A stretch of DNA of 64,000 nt from Lentzea jiangxiensis (GCF_900104175.1 NZ_FNIX01000001.1:1005975-1069974), one strand, 5' to 3'. Shown: positions 1-9,189, counted from the stretch's first letter. The notes: generated by a model not told the origin, from the letters alone. Translations and numbers: made by a program.

Positions 1-122
1 ATCCACGGGAGCAAGACCGATCAGGATGACACCCATCACGTGGGACAGTCCTCCCAACAGGCAAGAGTCGCACGGTAACGTGCCTCGACTGATGACCGCC
101 GAGCACCACCGGGAGGGCACGG

Positions 123-3100
123 ATGTTCCGCAAGGTTCTTGTCGCCAACCGCGGCGAGATCGCGATTCGCGCGTTCCGAGCCGCCTACGAACTGGGCGCG
201 GGAACGGTTGCCGTCTTCCCCCACGAGGACCGCAACTCGCTGCACCGGTTGAAGGCGGACGAGTCCTACGAGATCGGTGAGCCCGGGCATCCCGTCCGCG
301 CCTACCTGTCCGTGGAAGAGATCATCAAGGCCGCCCGCAAGGCCGGCGCCGACGCGATCTACCCGGGCTACGGCTTCCTGTCGGAGAACCCCGAGCTCGC
401 GATGGCGTGCCGTGAGGCAGGTCTCACCTTCATCGGCCCCGTGGCCGAGGTGCTGGAGCTGACGGGCAACAAGGCGCGCGCCATCGCCGCCGCCCGCGAG
501 GCCGGGCTGCCGGTGCTGGAGTCGAGCGCGCCGTCGTCGAACATCGACGAGCTGCTCGCGGCGTCGGGATCCATGCGCTTCCCGGTCTTCGTGAAGGCCG
601 TCGCCGGTGGCGGTGGCCGCGGCATGCGCAAGGTCGACGACCCGGCCGCGCTGCGCGAGGCGCTGGAGGCGGCGTCGCGCGAGGCCGAGTCGGCGTTCGG
701 CGACCCGACGGTGTTCCTCGAGCAGGCCGTGGTCGAGCCGCGCCACATCGAGGTGCAGATCCTCGCCGACGGCCAGGGCAACGTGATCCACCTCTTCGAG
801 CGCGACTGCTCCGTGCAGCGGCGCCACCAGAAGGTCATCGAGATCGCGCCCGCGCCGAACCTCGCCCCCGAGCTGCGCGACCGCATCTGCAACGACGCCG
901 TGAAGTTCGCGAGGCACATCGGCTACCGCAACGCGGGCACCGTGGAGTTCCTGCTCGACCCCCACGGCAACTACGTCTTCATCGAGATGAACCCGCGCAT
1001 CCAGGTCGAACACACGGTCACGGAAGAGGTGACCGACGTCGACCTGGTGCAGTCGCAGATGCGCATCGCGTCCGGCGAGACGCTGGAGGACCTGGGCCTG
1101 TCCCAGGACACCGTCCAGCTGCGCGGCGCGGCGCTGCAGTGCCGCATCACCACCGAGGACCCGGCCAACGGCTTCCGCCCGGACACCGGCACGATCAGCG
1201 CCTACCGCTCGCCCGGCGGCTCCGGCATCCGTCTCGACGGCGGCACGGCCGGCGCGGGCATGGCCATCAGCCCGCACTTCGACTCGATGCTCGTGAAGCT
1301 CACGTGCCGAGGCCGCACCTTCAGCCTCGCCGTCGCCCGTGCGCGCCGTGCGATCGCGGAGTTCCGCATCCGCGGTGTGTCCACGAACATCCCGTTCATC
1401 CAGGCCGTGCTGGACGACCCGGACTTCTACGAGGGCCGCGTCACCACGTCGTTCATCGAGAAGCGCCCGCACCTGCTGACGGCGCGCCACTCGGCCGACC
1501 GCGGCACGCGCCTGCTGACCTACCTCGCGGACGTCACGGTCAACCACCCGAACGGCACCCGCCCGACGGCGGTCGACCCTCGCGAGAAGCTGCCGGTCAT
1601 CGACCTCGGCGCCGAACCGGCCGCGGGCTCCAGGCAGAAGCTCGCGGAGCTCGGTCCCGAGGGCTTCGCGCGGTGGATGCGGGAGAGCAAGGCCGTCGGC
1701 GTCACCGACACGACGTTCCGCGACGCCCACCAGTCGCTGCTCGCGACCCGCGTGCGCACCAAGGACCTGCTCGCCGTCGCGCCGCACGTGTCGCGCATGA
1801 CGCCCGAGCTGCTGTCGCTGGAGTGCTGGGGCGGCGCGACCTACGACGTGGCGCTGCGGTTCCTCGCGGAGGACCCGTGGGAGCGGCTCGCGGCGCTGCG
1901 CGAGGCCGTGCCGAACATCAACCTGCAGATGCTGCTGCGCGGCCGCAACACGGTCGGCTACACGCCGTACCCGGAGGCCGTGACGAAGGCGTTCGTGCAG
2001 GAGGCGACGAACACCGGCATCGACATCTTCCGGATCTTCGACGCCCTGAACGACGTCGAGCAGATGCGCCCGGCGATCGAGGCCGTGCGCGAGACCGGGA
2101 CGGCCGTCGCCGAGGTCGCGCTCTGCTACACGAGCGACCTGTCCGACCCGGACGAGCGTCTGTACACACTGGACTACTACCTCAAGCTGGCCGAGCAGAT
2201 CGTCGGCGCCGGCGCGCACGTGCTGTGCGTCAAGGACATGGCGGGCCTGCTGCGGGCACCGGCCGCGTCGCGCCTGATCACCGCGCTGCGCAAGGAGTTC
2301 GACCTCCCGGTCCACCTCCACACGCACGACACGGCGGGCGGCCAGCTGGCGACGTACCTCGCGGCGATCCAGGCGGGCGTGGACGCGATCGACGGCGCGA
2401 CCGCGTCGATGGCGGGCACGACGTCGCAGCCGCCGCTGTCGTCGATCGTGGCGCTGACCGACCACACCGACCGCTCGACGGGCCTGAACCTGCAGAACGT
2501 CTGCGACCTGGAGCCCTACTGGGAGGCCGTGCGCAAGATCTACGCGCCGTTCGAGTCCGGCATCCCCGGCCCGACCGGCCGCGTCTACCACCACGAGATC
2601 CCCGGTGGTCAGCTCTCGAACCTGCGCACCCAGGCCGTCGCGCTCGGCCTCGGCGAGAAGTTCGAGGAGATCGAGTCGATGTACGCGGCCGCCGACCGCA
2701 TGCTCGGCCACCTCGTGAAGGTGACGCCGTCGTCGAAGGTCGTCGGCGACCTCGCGCTGCACCTCGTCGGTGCCGGCGTCGAGCCCAAGGAGTTCGAGGA
2801 GAACCCCGGCAAGTTCGACATCCCGGCGTCGGTGATCGGCTTCCTGCACGGCGAGCTGGGCGACCCGCCCGGCGGCTGGCCGGAGCCGTTCCGCAGCAAG
2901 GCGCTCGAGGGCCGTGCCGCCCCGAAGCCGGTCGAGGAGCTCTCGCCCGAGGACGAGGCCGGCCTGGCCGACGACCGCAGGGCGACCCTGAACAGGCTGC
3001 TGTTCCCGGCGCCGACCAGGGAGTTCACCACGCACCGCGAGGCCTACGGCGACACGTCGGTGCTGCGTTCGAAGGACTTCTTCTACGGCCTGCGCCCCGG

Positions 3101-3500
3101 CGAGGAGTACTCCGTCGACCTGGAGCCGGGCGTCCGGCTGCTGATCGGCCTGGAGGCGATCTCCGAGGCGGACGCGCGGGGCATCCGCACGGTCATGGCG
3201 ACCCTGAACGGCCAGCTGCGCCCGATCCAGGTCCGCGACCGCTCCGTGGCAGCGGACATCCCGGCCGCCGAGAAGGCCGACCGCGGCAACCCGAACCACG
3301 TCGCGGCCCCGTTCGCCGGCGTGGTGACGGCCGCCGTGGCCGAAGGCGACCGCGTGGACGCCGGTCAGACCGTCGCGACGATCGAGGCCATGAAGATGGA
3401 GGCGGCGATCACCGCCCCGAAGGCGGGTGTCGTGCAGCGCCTGGCGTTGCGCGGAGCCCAGCAGGTCGAGGGCGGCGACCTCCTGATCGTCCTGGAGTAG
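123..3500 (+). CDS. pyc: Pyruvate carboxylase
   Basis: Biotin-dependent carboxylase that makes oxaloacetate from pyruvate, bicarbonate and ATP (cytoplasmic anaplerosis). At 1125 aa it has the full single-chain length. The N-terminal biotin carboxylase part (about 1-450) carries the glycine-rich ATP loop AVAGGGGRGM. The central carboxyltransferase part begins near DTTFRDAHQS with the usual metal-binding region HLHTHDTAG. The C-terminal biotinyl domain has EAMKME, with the acceptor lysine at residue 1091. The ATG follows a strong GGGAGGG ribosome site. It stands alone and ends at a clear hairpin terminator. Family and domain order are unambiguous. Confidence 0.97.
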   Translation: MFRKVLVANRGEIAIRAFRAAYELGAGTVAVFPHEDRNSLHRLKADESYEIGEPGHPVRAYLSVEEIIKAARKAGADAIYPGYGFLSENPELAMACREAGLTFIGPVAEVLELTGNKARAIAAAREAGLPVLESSAPSSNIDELLAASGSMRFPVFVKAVAGGGGRGMRKVDDPAALREALEAASREAESAFGDPTVFLEQAVVEPRHIEVQILADGQGNVIHLFERDCSVQRRHQKVIEIAPAPNLAPELRDRICNDAVKFARHIGYRNAGTVEFLLDPHGNYVFIEMNPRIQVEHTVTEEVTDVDLVQSQMRIASGETLEDLGLSQDTVQLRGAALQCRITTEDPANGFRPDTGTISAYRSPGGSGIRLDGGTAGAGMAISPHFDSMLVKLTCRGRTFSLAVARARRAIAEFRIRGVSTNIPFIQAVLDDPDFYEGRVTTSFIEKRPHLLTARHSADRGTRLLTYLADVTVNHPNGTRPTAVDPREKLPVIDLGAEPAAGSRQKLAELGPEGFARWMRESKAVGVTDTTFRDAHQSLLATRVRTKDLLAVAPHVSRMTPELLSLECWGGATYDVALRFLAEDPWERLAALREAVPNINLQMLLRGRNTVGYTPYPEAVTKAFVQEATNTGIDIFRIFDALNDVEQMRPAIEAVRETGTAVAEVALCYTSDLSDPDERLYTLDYYLKLAEQIVGAGAHVLCVKDMAGLLRAPAASRLITALRKEFDLPVHLHTHDTAGGQLATYLAAIQAGVDAIDGATASMAGTTSQPPLSSIVALTDHTDRSTGLNLQNVCDLEPYWEAVRKIYAPFESGIPGPTGRVYHHEIPGGQLSNLRTQAVALGLGEKFEEIESMYAAADRMLGHLVKVTPSSKVVGDLALHLVGAGVEPKEFEENPGKFDIPASVIGFLHGELGDPPGGWPEPFRSKALEGRAAPKPVEELSPEDEAGLADDRRATLNRLLFPAPTREFTTHREAYGDTSVLRSKDFFYGLRPGEEYSVDLEPGVRLLIGLEAISEADARGIRTVMATLNGQLRPIQVRDRSVAADIPAAEKADRGNPNHVAAPFAGVVTAAVAEGDRVDAGQTVATIEAMKMEAAITAPKAGVVQRLALRGAQQVEGGDLLIVLE

Positions 3501-3512
3501 GCCTGCTCGCCG

Positions 3513-3545
3513 AAGGGCCCGGTCTCTGCCCGAGACCGGGCCCTT
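3513..3545 (+). terminator. Rho-independent-type terminator after pyc
   Basis: Perfect 14-bp inverted repeat, AAGGGCCCGGTCTC (3513-3526) with GAGACCGGGCCCTT (3532-3545), around a 5-nt loop, starting 12 nt after the pyc stop and followed by TCTTG. It also argues against an upstream start near 3547 for the next gene. Confidence 0.8.
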
Positions 3546-3624
3546 CTTGCCGCGCGAGGCCTGGAACTCCACGACCGTTCCGCGCGTTGCACCGAGCACG
3601 GGGTCAGGGAGAGGGAATCGCATC

Positions 3625-4698
3625 ATGAAGAAGGCGTTGGCCGGCCTGCTCGGCCTGGCAGGGGTGGCGTACGCGCTGAAGGACGTGCCGCGGCAGCTCG
3701 GTGGCAAGCCGGACCCGGTCCACATGTCGCGCTCACCGCGCTACCGCGACGGCAAGTTCCACAACGACGAGGAGGTCAGCTCGGTCCCGGACCGCGACGC
3801 CTTCTCGTTGCGCGACTTCGTCTTCGGCGGCGCGGACCGCAAGCCCTCCGTCGCCGTGCCGCTGGTCGGACCCGCCGCGCCGGTGACCGACGGCCTGCAC
3901 ATCACCTGGTACGGCCACGCTTCCGCGCTGATCGAGATCGACGGCGCCGCGGTGCTGGTCGATCCTGTGTGGAGCGACCGGGTGTCGCCCTCCGCTCACG
4001 TCGGGCCTCGCCGGTTGCACCCTGTTCCGCACCAGTTGTCGGACTTGCCCGCCATCAGTGCCGTCGTTGTTTCGCACGACCACTACGACCACCTCGACAT
4101 GGACACGGTGCAGAAGCTCGCGTCGTCCACGTCCGCGGTGTTCGTGGTGCCGCTGGGGTTGGGTGCGCACCTCGCCCGGTGGGACGTTCCGGCTTCCCGC
4201 GTGGTCGAGCTCGACTGGGACGAGTCGCACTCAGTGGACGGGTTCACGCTCACCTGTACTGCGGCACAACACTTCTCGGGCCGTTCGGTGCAGCGCGACG
4301 TGACGCTGTGGGCCTCGTGGGTGATCCGGCGCGGGGAACGGTCCGTGTTCTACAGCGGGGACACCGGGTACTTCGCCGGGTACAAGACGATCGGGGCGGC
4401 GCACGGGCCGTTCGACGCCGTGCTGATGCAGGTCGGGGCCTACGGGGACGCCTGGCCGGACATCCACATGACCCCTGAGGACGGCGTCCGGGCGTTCGAC
4501 GACCTGGGCGGTGGCTTGTTGATCCCCGTGCACTGGGCGACGTTCAACCTGGCGCTGCACCCCTGGGGGGAACCGATCGACCGGGTGTGGCGGGAGGTCA
4601 AGGCCCGGGGGATGAAGCTGGCGGTGCCCCGGCCCGGGGAGCGGGTCGACGTCGATTCCCCCGGGGAGGTCGACGGGTGGTGGCAGTCGCTCGCCTGA
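3625..4698 (+). CDS. Metallo-beta-lactamase-fold hydrolase (UlaG/NAPE-PLD-like)
   Basis: 357-aa protein of the beta-lactamase-like metallohydrolase group that resembles UlaG and N-acylphosphatidylethanolamine phospholipase D. The metal motif HDHYDHLD is at residues 151-158. Further metal ligands fit AAQHFSGR, YSGDTGYF and the late IPVHWATF histidine. A short hydrophobic N-terminus (KKALAGLLGLAGVAYAL) may anchor it in the membrane or act as a weak signal. The ATG at 3625 is preceded by GGGAGAGGG. A more upstream in-frame start would sit on the pyc terminator. The substrate cannot be told from sequence. Confidence 0.88.
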   Translation: MKKALAGLLGLAGVAYALKDVPRQLGGKPDPVHMSRSPRYRDGKFHNDEEVSSVPDRDAFSLRDFVFGGADRKPSVAVPLVGPAAPVTDGLHITWYGHASALIEIDGAAVLVDPVWSDRVSPSAHVGPRRLHPVPHQLSDLPAISAVVVSHDHYDHLDMDTVQKLASSTSAVFVVPLGLGAHLARWDVPASRVVELDWDESHSVDGFTLTCTAAQHFSGRSVQRDVTLWASWVIRRGERSVFYSGDTGYFAGYKTIGAAHGPFDAVLMQVGAYGDAWPDIHMTPEDGVRAFDDLGGGLLIPVHWATFNLALHPWGEPIDRVWREVKARGMKLAVPRPGERVDVDSPGEVDGWWQSLA

Positions 4699-4714
4699 TC
4701 TGGTGGACCTCGGC

Positions 4715-5013
4715 CGGGTGATCTTGTCGGGGGTGCTGGGTAGGTTGTGTTGCGAGGGGTCCCGAGGGTGGGGGGACGCCTGCGTGAGCCTGCGTCGGCG
4801 TGGGTGTGCGCTCCGTTCGTGGGGGTCGCTGGTGTGGCGGCGCTGGGGTCCGTAGGTGGTTGCGTTGCGTGCGGCTGGTTGCGGTTGCGTTGTTCCCCTG
4901 AGGGCTCTCTCCCCAGAACCCCGGCAACCTGACCAGGGGCCGGCGCTTCGAGCGGGTTGATGGGACCCCACCGCCGGGAGCGCTTGCTCGGGAAGGCGTT
5001 CGGACGGCTCGCC
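4715..5013 (+). repeat. Dispersed intergenic repeat, copy A
   Basis: This stretch fills most of the 380-bp gene-free gap 4699-5078. It matches 29654-29942 in the same orientation. The first 97 nt (4715-4811) agree at about 91 positions. A middle block (4912-4960, from CCCCAG through GAGCGGGTTGA) agrees almost fully. The last 42 nt (4972-5013) are identical. Between the blocks the copies differ in length. The identical block contains GAGC-GCTT-GCTC inside CGCC/GGCG, so it can form a small stem. Both copies start within about 20 nt of the stop of a plus-strand gene. No protein-coding character was seen. Confidence 0.8.
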
Positions 5014-5078
5014 GTTGGGGCGCGCGCCGGCGTGGTGGTGGGCGTGGGTGCGTGGCCGCCGCCTGGGACGATGTACCC

Positions 5079-5633
5079 GTGACACGCATCGTTGCCGGGA
5101 CCGCGGGAGGTCGCAGGCTCAAGGTCCCGCCCAAGGGCACGCGCCCCACCTCCGATCGGGTTCGGGAGGCGCTCTTCAGCTCCCTGGAGTCGTTGATGGA
5201 CCTCGACGGTGCCCGCGTGCTGGACCTCTACGCCGGCTCGGGTGCGCTGGGTTTCGAGGCGTTGAGCAGGGGAGCGGGTCACGCGACGTTCGTCGAGTCG
5301 GACAAGCGGGCCGCTGACGTGCTCAAAGGCAACGCCAGGGAGCTCGGGTTCGCGAACGTCGTGATCGCCAACCGGACGGCTGAGGCGTACGTGGCGACCG
5401 AGGGGGAGCAGTTCGACGTCGTTTTCGCCGATCCGCCCTACGCGCTGGGGGACGACGAGCTCGCCGAAGTCCTGAAGGGGATCGTGCCGAGACTCACGGC
5501 CGACGCCGTCTTGATCGTGGAACGTGCTTCGCGAAGCAGCGAACCAGCGTGGCCTGAAGAGGTGGAATCCTTGCGCGCCAAGCGTTATGGAGACACTGCC
5601 GTGTACTGGGGGCAGGTGCGTGCTGATGGGTGA
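5079..5633 (+). CDS. rsmD: 16S rRNA (guanine966-N2)-methyltransferase RsmD
   Basis: SAM-dependent methyltransferase that modifies G966 of 16S rRNA during 30S assembly. The 184-aa length is normal. It begins with the typical RIVAGTAGGRRL, then SDRVREALFSSL, the SAM-binding VLDLYAGSGALGFEALSRGA, and the catalytic DPPY motif at residues 118-121. GTG 5079 is chosen because family members start right before RIVAG; an upstream in-frame start at 5052 adds unconserved residues. The next gene coaD follows closely, the usual actinobacterial pairing. Confidence 0.94.
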   Translation: MTRIVAGTAGGRRLKVPPKGTRPTSDRVREALFSSLESLMDLDGARVLDLYAGSGALGFEALSRGAGHATFVESDKRAADVLKGNARELGFANVVIANRTAEAYVATEGEQFDVVFADPPYALGDDELAEVLKGIVPRLTADAVLIVERASRSSEPAWPEEVESLRAKRYGDTAVYWGQVRADG

Positions 5634-5686
5634 CGAGAACCACGGACACGCCTGGAGGCGTCCGATCGGGTGCTAACGTCCGCTCC

Positions 5687-6169
5687 ATGACACGTGCCGT
5701 GTACCCCGGCTCCTACGACCCGGTAACCAACGGTCACCTGGACATCATCGGGCGAGCCGCGCACCTGTTCGACGAGGTCGTCGTCGCTGTGCTGATCAAC
5801 AAGAACAAGCGCACCTTGTTCTCCGTTGAGGAGCGCCAGGAGATGCTGCGCGAGGTCACGGCTCAGTGGGACAACGTGCGCGTGGACTCGTGGCATGGGC
5901 TGTTGGTCGACTACTGCCGTGAGAACAACATCAAGGCCATCGTGAAGGGCCTGCGCGCGGTCAGCGACTACGACTACGAGCTGCAGATGGCGCAGATGAA
6001 CCACCAGCTCACCGGGGTCGACACGCTGTTCATGCAGGCCAGCCCGCAGTACTCCTACCTGGCGTCGTCGCTGGTCAAGGAGGTCGCGACCTACGGTGGC
6101 GACGTGTCGACGCTGCTCCCGGCGTCCATCGAGCAGCGGCTCAAGCTGCGCCTCGAGGAGACCCGCTAG
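5687..6169 (+). CDS. coaD: Phosphopantetheine adenylyltransferase
   Basis: Transfers AMP from ATP to 4'-phosphopantetheine, the penultimate step of coenzyme A synthesis. The 160-aa length is standard. The nucleotidyltransferase signature YPGSYDPVTNGHLDII, with TNGH at residues 14-17, is intact, and the family hallmark ASPQYSYLASSLVKEV is near the end. ATG 5687 gives the canonical MTRAVYPGSYDP start; upstream in-frame codons are unconserved. Its TAG stop lies in the palindrome CTAG that also supplies the stop of the opposing GNAT gene. Confidence 0.96.
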   Translation: MTRAVYPGSYDPVTNGHLDIIGRAAHLFDEVVVAVLINKNKRTLFSVEERQEMLREVTAQWDNVRVDSWHGLLVDYCRENNIKAIVKGLRAVSDYDYELQMAQMNHQLTGVDTLFMQASPQYSYLASSLVKEVATYGGDVSTLLPASIEQRLKLRLEETR

Positions 6170-6615
6170 AGGGTCAGCTTCATCCCCACGTGCGACGCGG
6201 TGAACCCGAGCCGCTCGTAGAAGCGGTGCGCGTCCACGCGTGACGCGTCCGTCGTCAGCTGCACGAGGCCGCAGCCGCGTGCGCGGGCCTCGTCGACTGC
6301 CCACTTCACCAGCTGTTCTCCCAGGCCGTGGCCGCGCTGGTCGGAGCGCACCCGCACGGCCTCGACGGTCGCGCGGGTCATGCCCAGGCGTGAGAGGCCG
6401 GACGTGAACGTGAGCTGCAGCGTGCCCACGACCTCGCCGGACCCGTCGACCGCGACGGCCAGGTACTGGTGCGGGTCGGCGTCGATGACCTCGAACGCCG
6501 CCAGGTAGGCCGGGTCGCCCGGCTTCTCCCGCCGTGCGCCCAGCGGGTCGTCCGCCAGCATCGCCACGATCGGGTGAACGTCGTCGGCGGTGGCCCGCCT
6601 GATTGTGATCTTCAC
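6166..6615 (-). CDS. GNAT-family N-acetyltransferase
   Basis: 149-aa single-domain acetyltransferase. The acetyl-CoA loop is seen as VRVRSDQRGHGLGEQLV, a variant of the R/Q-x-x-G-x-G/A motif. The family C-terminus AHRFYERLGFTASHVGM follows. Start GTG 6615 gives MKITIRRATADDV, the usual start for this fold. It converges on coaD with a 4-bp overlap at CTAG, and is divergent from the coiled-coil gene at 6730 across a 114-bp gap that holds a strong palindrome. The substrate is unknown. Confidence 0.87.
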   Translation of the reverse strand: MKITIRRATADDVHPIVAMLADDPLGARREKPGDPAYLAAFEVIDADPHQYLAVAVDGSGEVVGTLQLTFTSGLSRLGMTRATVEAVRVRSDQRGHGLGEQLVKWAVDEARARGCGLVQLTTDASRVDAHRFYERLGFTASHVGMKLTL

Positions 6616-6650
6616 GGTTCCCCCAGGTGGATGTGGGGAAATCCTGACAC

Positions 6651-6689
6651 GCCCTGCCGATCTCCCGGAGCGCGGGAGATCGGCAGGGC
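6651..6689. promoter_or_regulatory. Perfect 17-bp inverted repeat between divergent genes
   Basis: Arm GCCCTGCCGATCTCCCG (6651-6667), 5-nt loop GAGCG, and the exact reverse complement at 6673-6689. It lies between the starts of the GNAT gene (6615, minus) and the coiled-coil gene (6730, plus). A factor-independent terminator is not expected there. It could be an operator, a 5'-leader hairpin, or a barrier between the two divergent transcripts. Confidence 0.75.
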
Positions 6690-6729
6690 ACACTTGTGGG
6701 TGGGAGTCACAGGGGTTAGGGAGTGAGAC

Positions 6730-7446
6730 GTGTACCGGGTGTTCGAGGCTCTCGACGAGCTCGTCACGATCGTCGAGGAAGCGCGCGGAGTTCCGATGAC
6801 CTCGGGCTGCGTCGTGCCGCGCGGCGACGTGCTCGAACTTCTCGACGACGTGCGCGACGCGATCCCAGCCGAGCTCGACGACGCGCAGGACGTGCTGGAC
6901 CACCGCGACGAGGTCGTCGGCAAGGCCAAGCACGAGGCCGAGACCGGCGTGTCCAAGGCCCGCGCGGATGCGGACCGCATGCTCGCCGAGGCGCAGGCCG
7001 AGGCGGAGGCGATGCTGTCCGACGCGCGCGCCCGTGCCGAGCGGATGATCGCCGAGGCCGAGGACCAGGCGGAGCGGACCGTCGCCGCGGGCCGGCAGGA
7101 GTACGACGACCTGGTGGGCCGGTCGCACGCCGAGGCCGAGCGGATGATCCAGGCGGGTCGCGCGAACTACGAGCGCGCCACCGAGGACGGCCGCGCCGAG
7201 CAGGCGAGGCTCGTCAACGAGCAGGAGGTCGTCCGGGCCGCGCACGCCGAGGCGGCGCGCATCCTCGACGCCGCGCAGAACGAGTCCATCCGGCTGCGGT
7301 CGGAGTGCGACGCGTACGTCGACGGCAAGCTCGCGGACTTCGAGGACCTCCTCGCGCACACCCTCAGGTCGGTCGGCAAGGGCCGTTCGCACCTGCGCGG
7401 ACCGGCCGTCGCGGGTGCGGCGGCGCCGTTCGACTACGGCTCCTGA
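6730..7446 (+). CDS. Conserved coiled-coil protein (Rv2927c-like, DivIVA/ATP-synthase-b-like)
   Basis: 238-aa protein. Its N-terminal YRVFEALDELVTIVEEARG and PRGDVLELLDDVRDAIPAEL closely match the conserved actinobacterial family of M. tuberculosis Rv2927c, which occupies the same neighbourhood. Residues about 70-205 form a long charged, Ala/Glu/Arg-rich coiled coil. GTG 6730 has AGGGAG upstream. No catalytic motif or membrane segment was seen. A role in cell-envelope organisation or septation is often suggested for such proteins, but the function is not established by the sequence. Confidence 0.88.
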   Translation: MYRVFEALDELVTIVEEARGVPMTSGCVVPRGDVLELLDDVRDAIPAELDDAQDVLDHRDEVVGKAKHEAETGVSKARADADRMLAEAQAEAEAMLSDARARAERMIAEAEDQAERTVAAGRQEYDDLVGRSHAEAERMIQAGRANYERATEDGRAEQARLVNEQEVVRAAHAEAARILDAAQNESIRLRSECDAYVDGKLADFEDLLAHTLRSVGKGRSHLRGPAVAGAAAPFDYGS

Positions 7447-7594
7447 CGAACCAGCCCGGTTCTCCGGCGCCTGAACGTGTGATTCGCGCTACGTCTGACA
7501 GGTGCGATCACCTGGCGATTTCACGCGCGGGGCCGTCGTCCCGTACCCTGGACCGGCTGGACGTGGTAGGTCCCCGCCGGCAACCAATCTGATC

Positions 7595-8176
7595 ATGACT
7601 GAGCATCGTCACGCGTCCACGCGTCCCACAGCATCCGGTCCCTGGGTCTTCGACACCAGGGATCTCGGCCGTCGTGCCGGGTCCAGCCGACCCTTCGTCC
7701 GGTCGGTTCCCGCAGCAGGCACGGGGCTCCTCGGCGTGATCGCGGTGCCAGAAGGCGGAGAGGTGGAGCTCGACCTCCTGACCGAGTCGGTCGTGGAGGG
7801 CGTGCTCGTGTCGGGGACGGCGTTCGCCAAGGTCGAAGGTGAGTGCTCGAGGTGCCTCGAGCCCATCACCGATGAGGTTGAAGTCCGGATCACGGAGCTC
7901 TACGCGTATCCGGACAGCGCCACGGACGAGACCACTGAGGAAGACGAGGTCAGCCGGATCGAGAACGATCTGATCGACCTCGAGCCTGTGGTGCGGGACG
8001 CCATCGTCCTCGCGTTGCCGCAGGCGCCGCTCTGCGAGCCGGACTGCGAGGGGCTTTGCTCCGAGTGTGGTGGCAGGTGGGCGGAGCTCGGGCCCGACCA
8101 CGGGCATGAGACGATTGACCCTCGTTGGGCCGCGTTGCAAGAGCGGTTCAGCGATGACAACTCGGAGGAGAAGTAG
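7595..8176 (+). CDS. YceD/DUF177 family protein
   Basis: 193-aa member of the DUF177 (YceD) family that precedes rpmF across bacteria. It is linked to 23S rRNA accumulation or 50S assembly in characterised relatives. The key paired motifs are visible: [10 protein letters not shown] in the middle and [13 protein letters not shown] near the C-terminus, a cysteine-rich metal-binding pattern. ATG 7595 ([10 protein letters not shown]) is chosen, and the preceding 150 nt is likely the operon leader. It runs straight into rpmF, two nt after its stop. Confidence 0.93.
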   Translation: MTEHRHASTRPTASGPWVFDTRDLGRRAGSSRPFVRSVPAAGTGLLGVIAVPEGGEVELDLLTESVVEGVLVSGTAFAKVEGECSRCLEPITDEVEVRITELYAYPDSATDETTEEDEVSRIENDLIDLEPVVRDAIVLALPQAPLCEPDCEGLCSECGGRWAELGPDHGHETIDPRWAALQERFSDDNSEEK

Positions 8177-8178
8177 TC

Positions 8179-8361
8179 GTGGCCGTCCCGAAGCGGAAGA
8201 TGTCGCGTTCGAACACCCGTGCGCGCCGTTCCCAGTGGAAGACGTCTGCTGTGCACCTGGTGGCGTGTCAGAACAAGGCCTGCCGTCAGCCGAAGCCGCA
8301 GCACGTCGCCTGCCCGGCCTGTGGTCAGTACGCTGGCCGCCAGGTCGCTCAGCCGGCCTGA
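8179..8361 (+). CDS. rpmF: 50S ribosomal protein L32
   Basis: 60-aa ribosomal protein with the invariant start [19 protein letters not shown] and a zinc-ribbon cysteine set at residues 30, 35, 45 and 48 (CQNKAC ... CPAC). This is therefore the zinc-binding (C+) form of L32. GTG start with GGAGGAGAAG upstream, overlapping the end of yceD. It sits in the yceD-rpmF-rnc-mutM order seen in most actinobacteria. Confidence 0.97.
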   Translation: MAVPKRKMSRSNTRARRSQWKTSAVHLVACQNKACRQPKPQHVACPACGQYAGRQVAQPA

Positions 8362-8377
8362 TCTCCTCGCCGTCGTA

Positions 8378-9181
8378 GTGGGGGGAAAGCCGCCGCGCGC
8401 ACCGAAAGCGGACCGCGCGGATCTGCTCGAAGCGCTCGGCGTCCACTTGGACGCCGAGCTGCTCGTGCTCGCACTCACCCACCGGTCGTACGCGTACGAG
8501 AACGGCGGGCTTCCGCCGAACGAGCGTCTCGAGTTCCTGGGAGACGCGGTTCTGGGGCTGGTCGTCACTGACCACCTCTACCGCACCCATCCTGATCTTC
8601 CCGAGGGTCAACTCGCGAAGCTCCGTGCCAGCGTGGTGAACATGCACGCACTGGCTGGCGTAGCGCGTGACCTGGGCAAGGGCGGGCTCGGTGCACACCT
8701 GCTGCTCGGTCGTGGCGAAGAGCTGACCGGCGGCAGGGACAAGGCGAGCATCCTCGCCGACGGCCTCGAGGCCGTCATCGGTGCGGTGTACCTGCAGTTC
8801 GGTATCGATACCGCACGAACGTTCGTTCATCGGCTGTTCGATCCGCTCTTGGCCAAAGCTCCGCTTTTGGGTGCTGGACTGGACTGGAAGACAAGCCTGC
8901 AGGAGCTCACCGCTCAAGCCAGCCTCGGCGTCCCGGAGTACCGCGTGGACGACCAGGGGCCGGACCACCGCAAGGAGTTCACCGCCACGGTGCTCGTCGG
9001 TGGCCAGCCTTACGGCAAGGGTGATGGGCGCACCAAGAAGGAAGCCGAGCAGAAAGCCGCTGAAGCGGCTTATCATGTTCTGCACGAACGGGTCAAGGCC
9101 GAGCAGGAGTCGGTCAAGGCCACGAACGGGCAGAACGGCGCCTCGGTGACGCCAGGGACCCTCCCATCCGAGGAAGACTGA
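8378..9181 (+). CDS. rnc: Ribonuclease III
   Basis: 267-aa double-strand-specific endoribonuclease for rRNA and mRNA processing. The RNase III signature [13 protein letters not shown] holds the catalytic Glu/Asp residues; a second acidic cluster is in [12 protein letters not shown]. The C-terminal double-stranded RNA-binding domain (SLQELTAQ ... [16 protein letters not shown]) is present, followed by a short Asn/Gly/Ser-rich tail. GTG 8378 is chosen because it gives the normal family length. Longer in-frame starts would run through rpmF. Confidence 0.95.
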   Translation: MGGKPPRAPKADRADLLEALGVHLDAELLVLALTHRSYAYENGGLPPNERLEFLGDAVLGLVVTDHLYRTHPDLPEGQLAKLRASVVNMHALAGVARDLGKGGLGAHLLLGRGEELTGGRDKASILADGLEAVIGAVYLQFGIDTARTFVHRLFDPLLAKAPLLGAGLDWKTSLQELTAQASLGVPEYRVDDQGPDHRKEFTATVLVGGQPYGKGDGRTKKEAEQKAAEAAYHVLHERVKAEQESVKATNGQNGASVTPGTLPSEED

Positions 9182-9189
9182 GACACGCG

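Noticed and set aside
36..3725. 1229-codon open frame antisense to pyc
   Set aside because: A GC-rich mirror frame of a clear pyc gene; Arg/Gly/Asp-rich composition with no recognisable domain.
4440..5282. Minus-strand peptide frames through repeat copy A with counterparts in copy B
   Set aside because: The shared peptides simply reflect DNA identity of the repeat; the frames differ in phase between blocks and extend into neighbouring genes.
6651..6689. Terminator of coaD or the GNAT gene
   Set aside because: It lies upstream of both neighbouring genes' starts, not after a stop.
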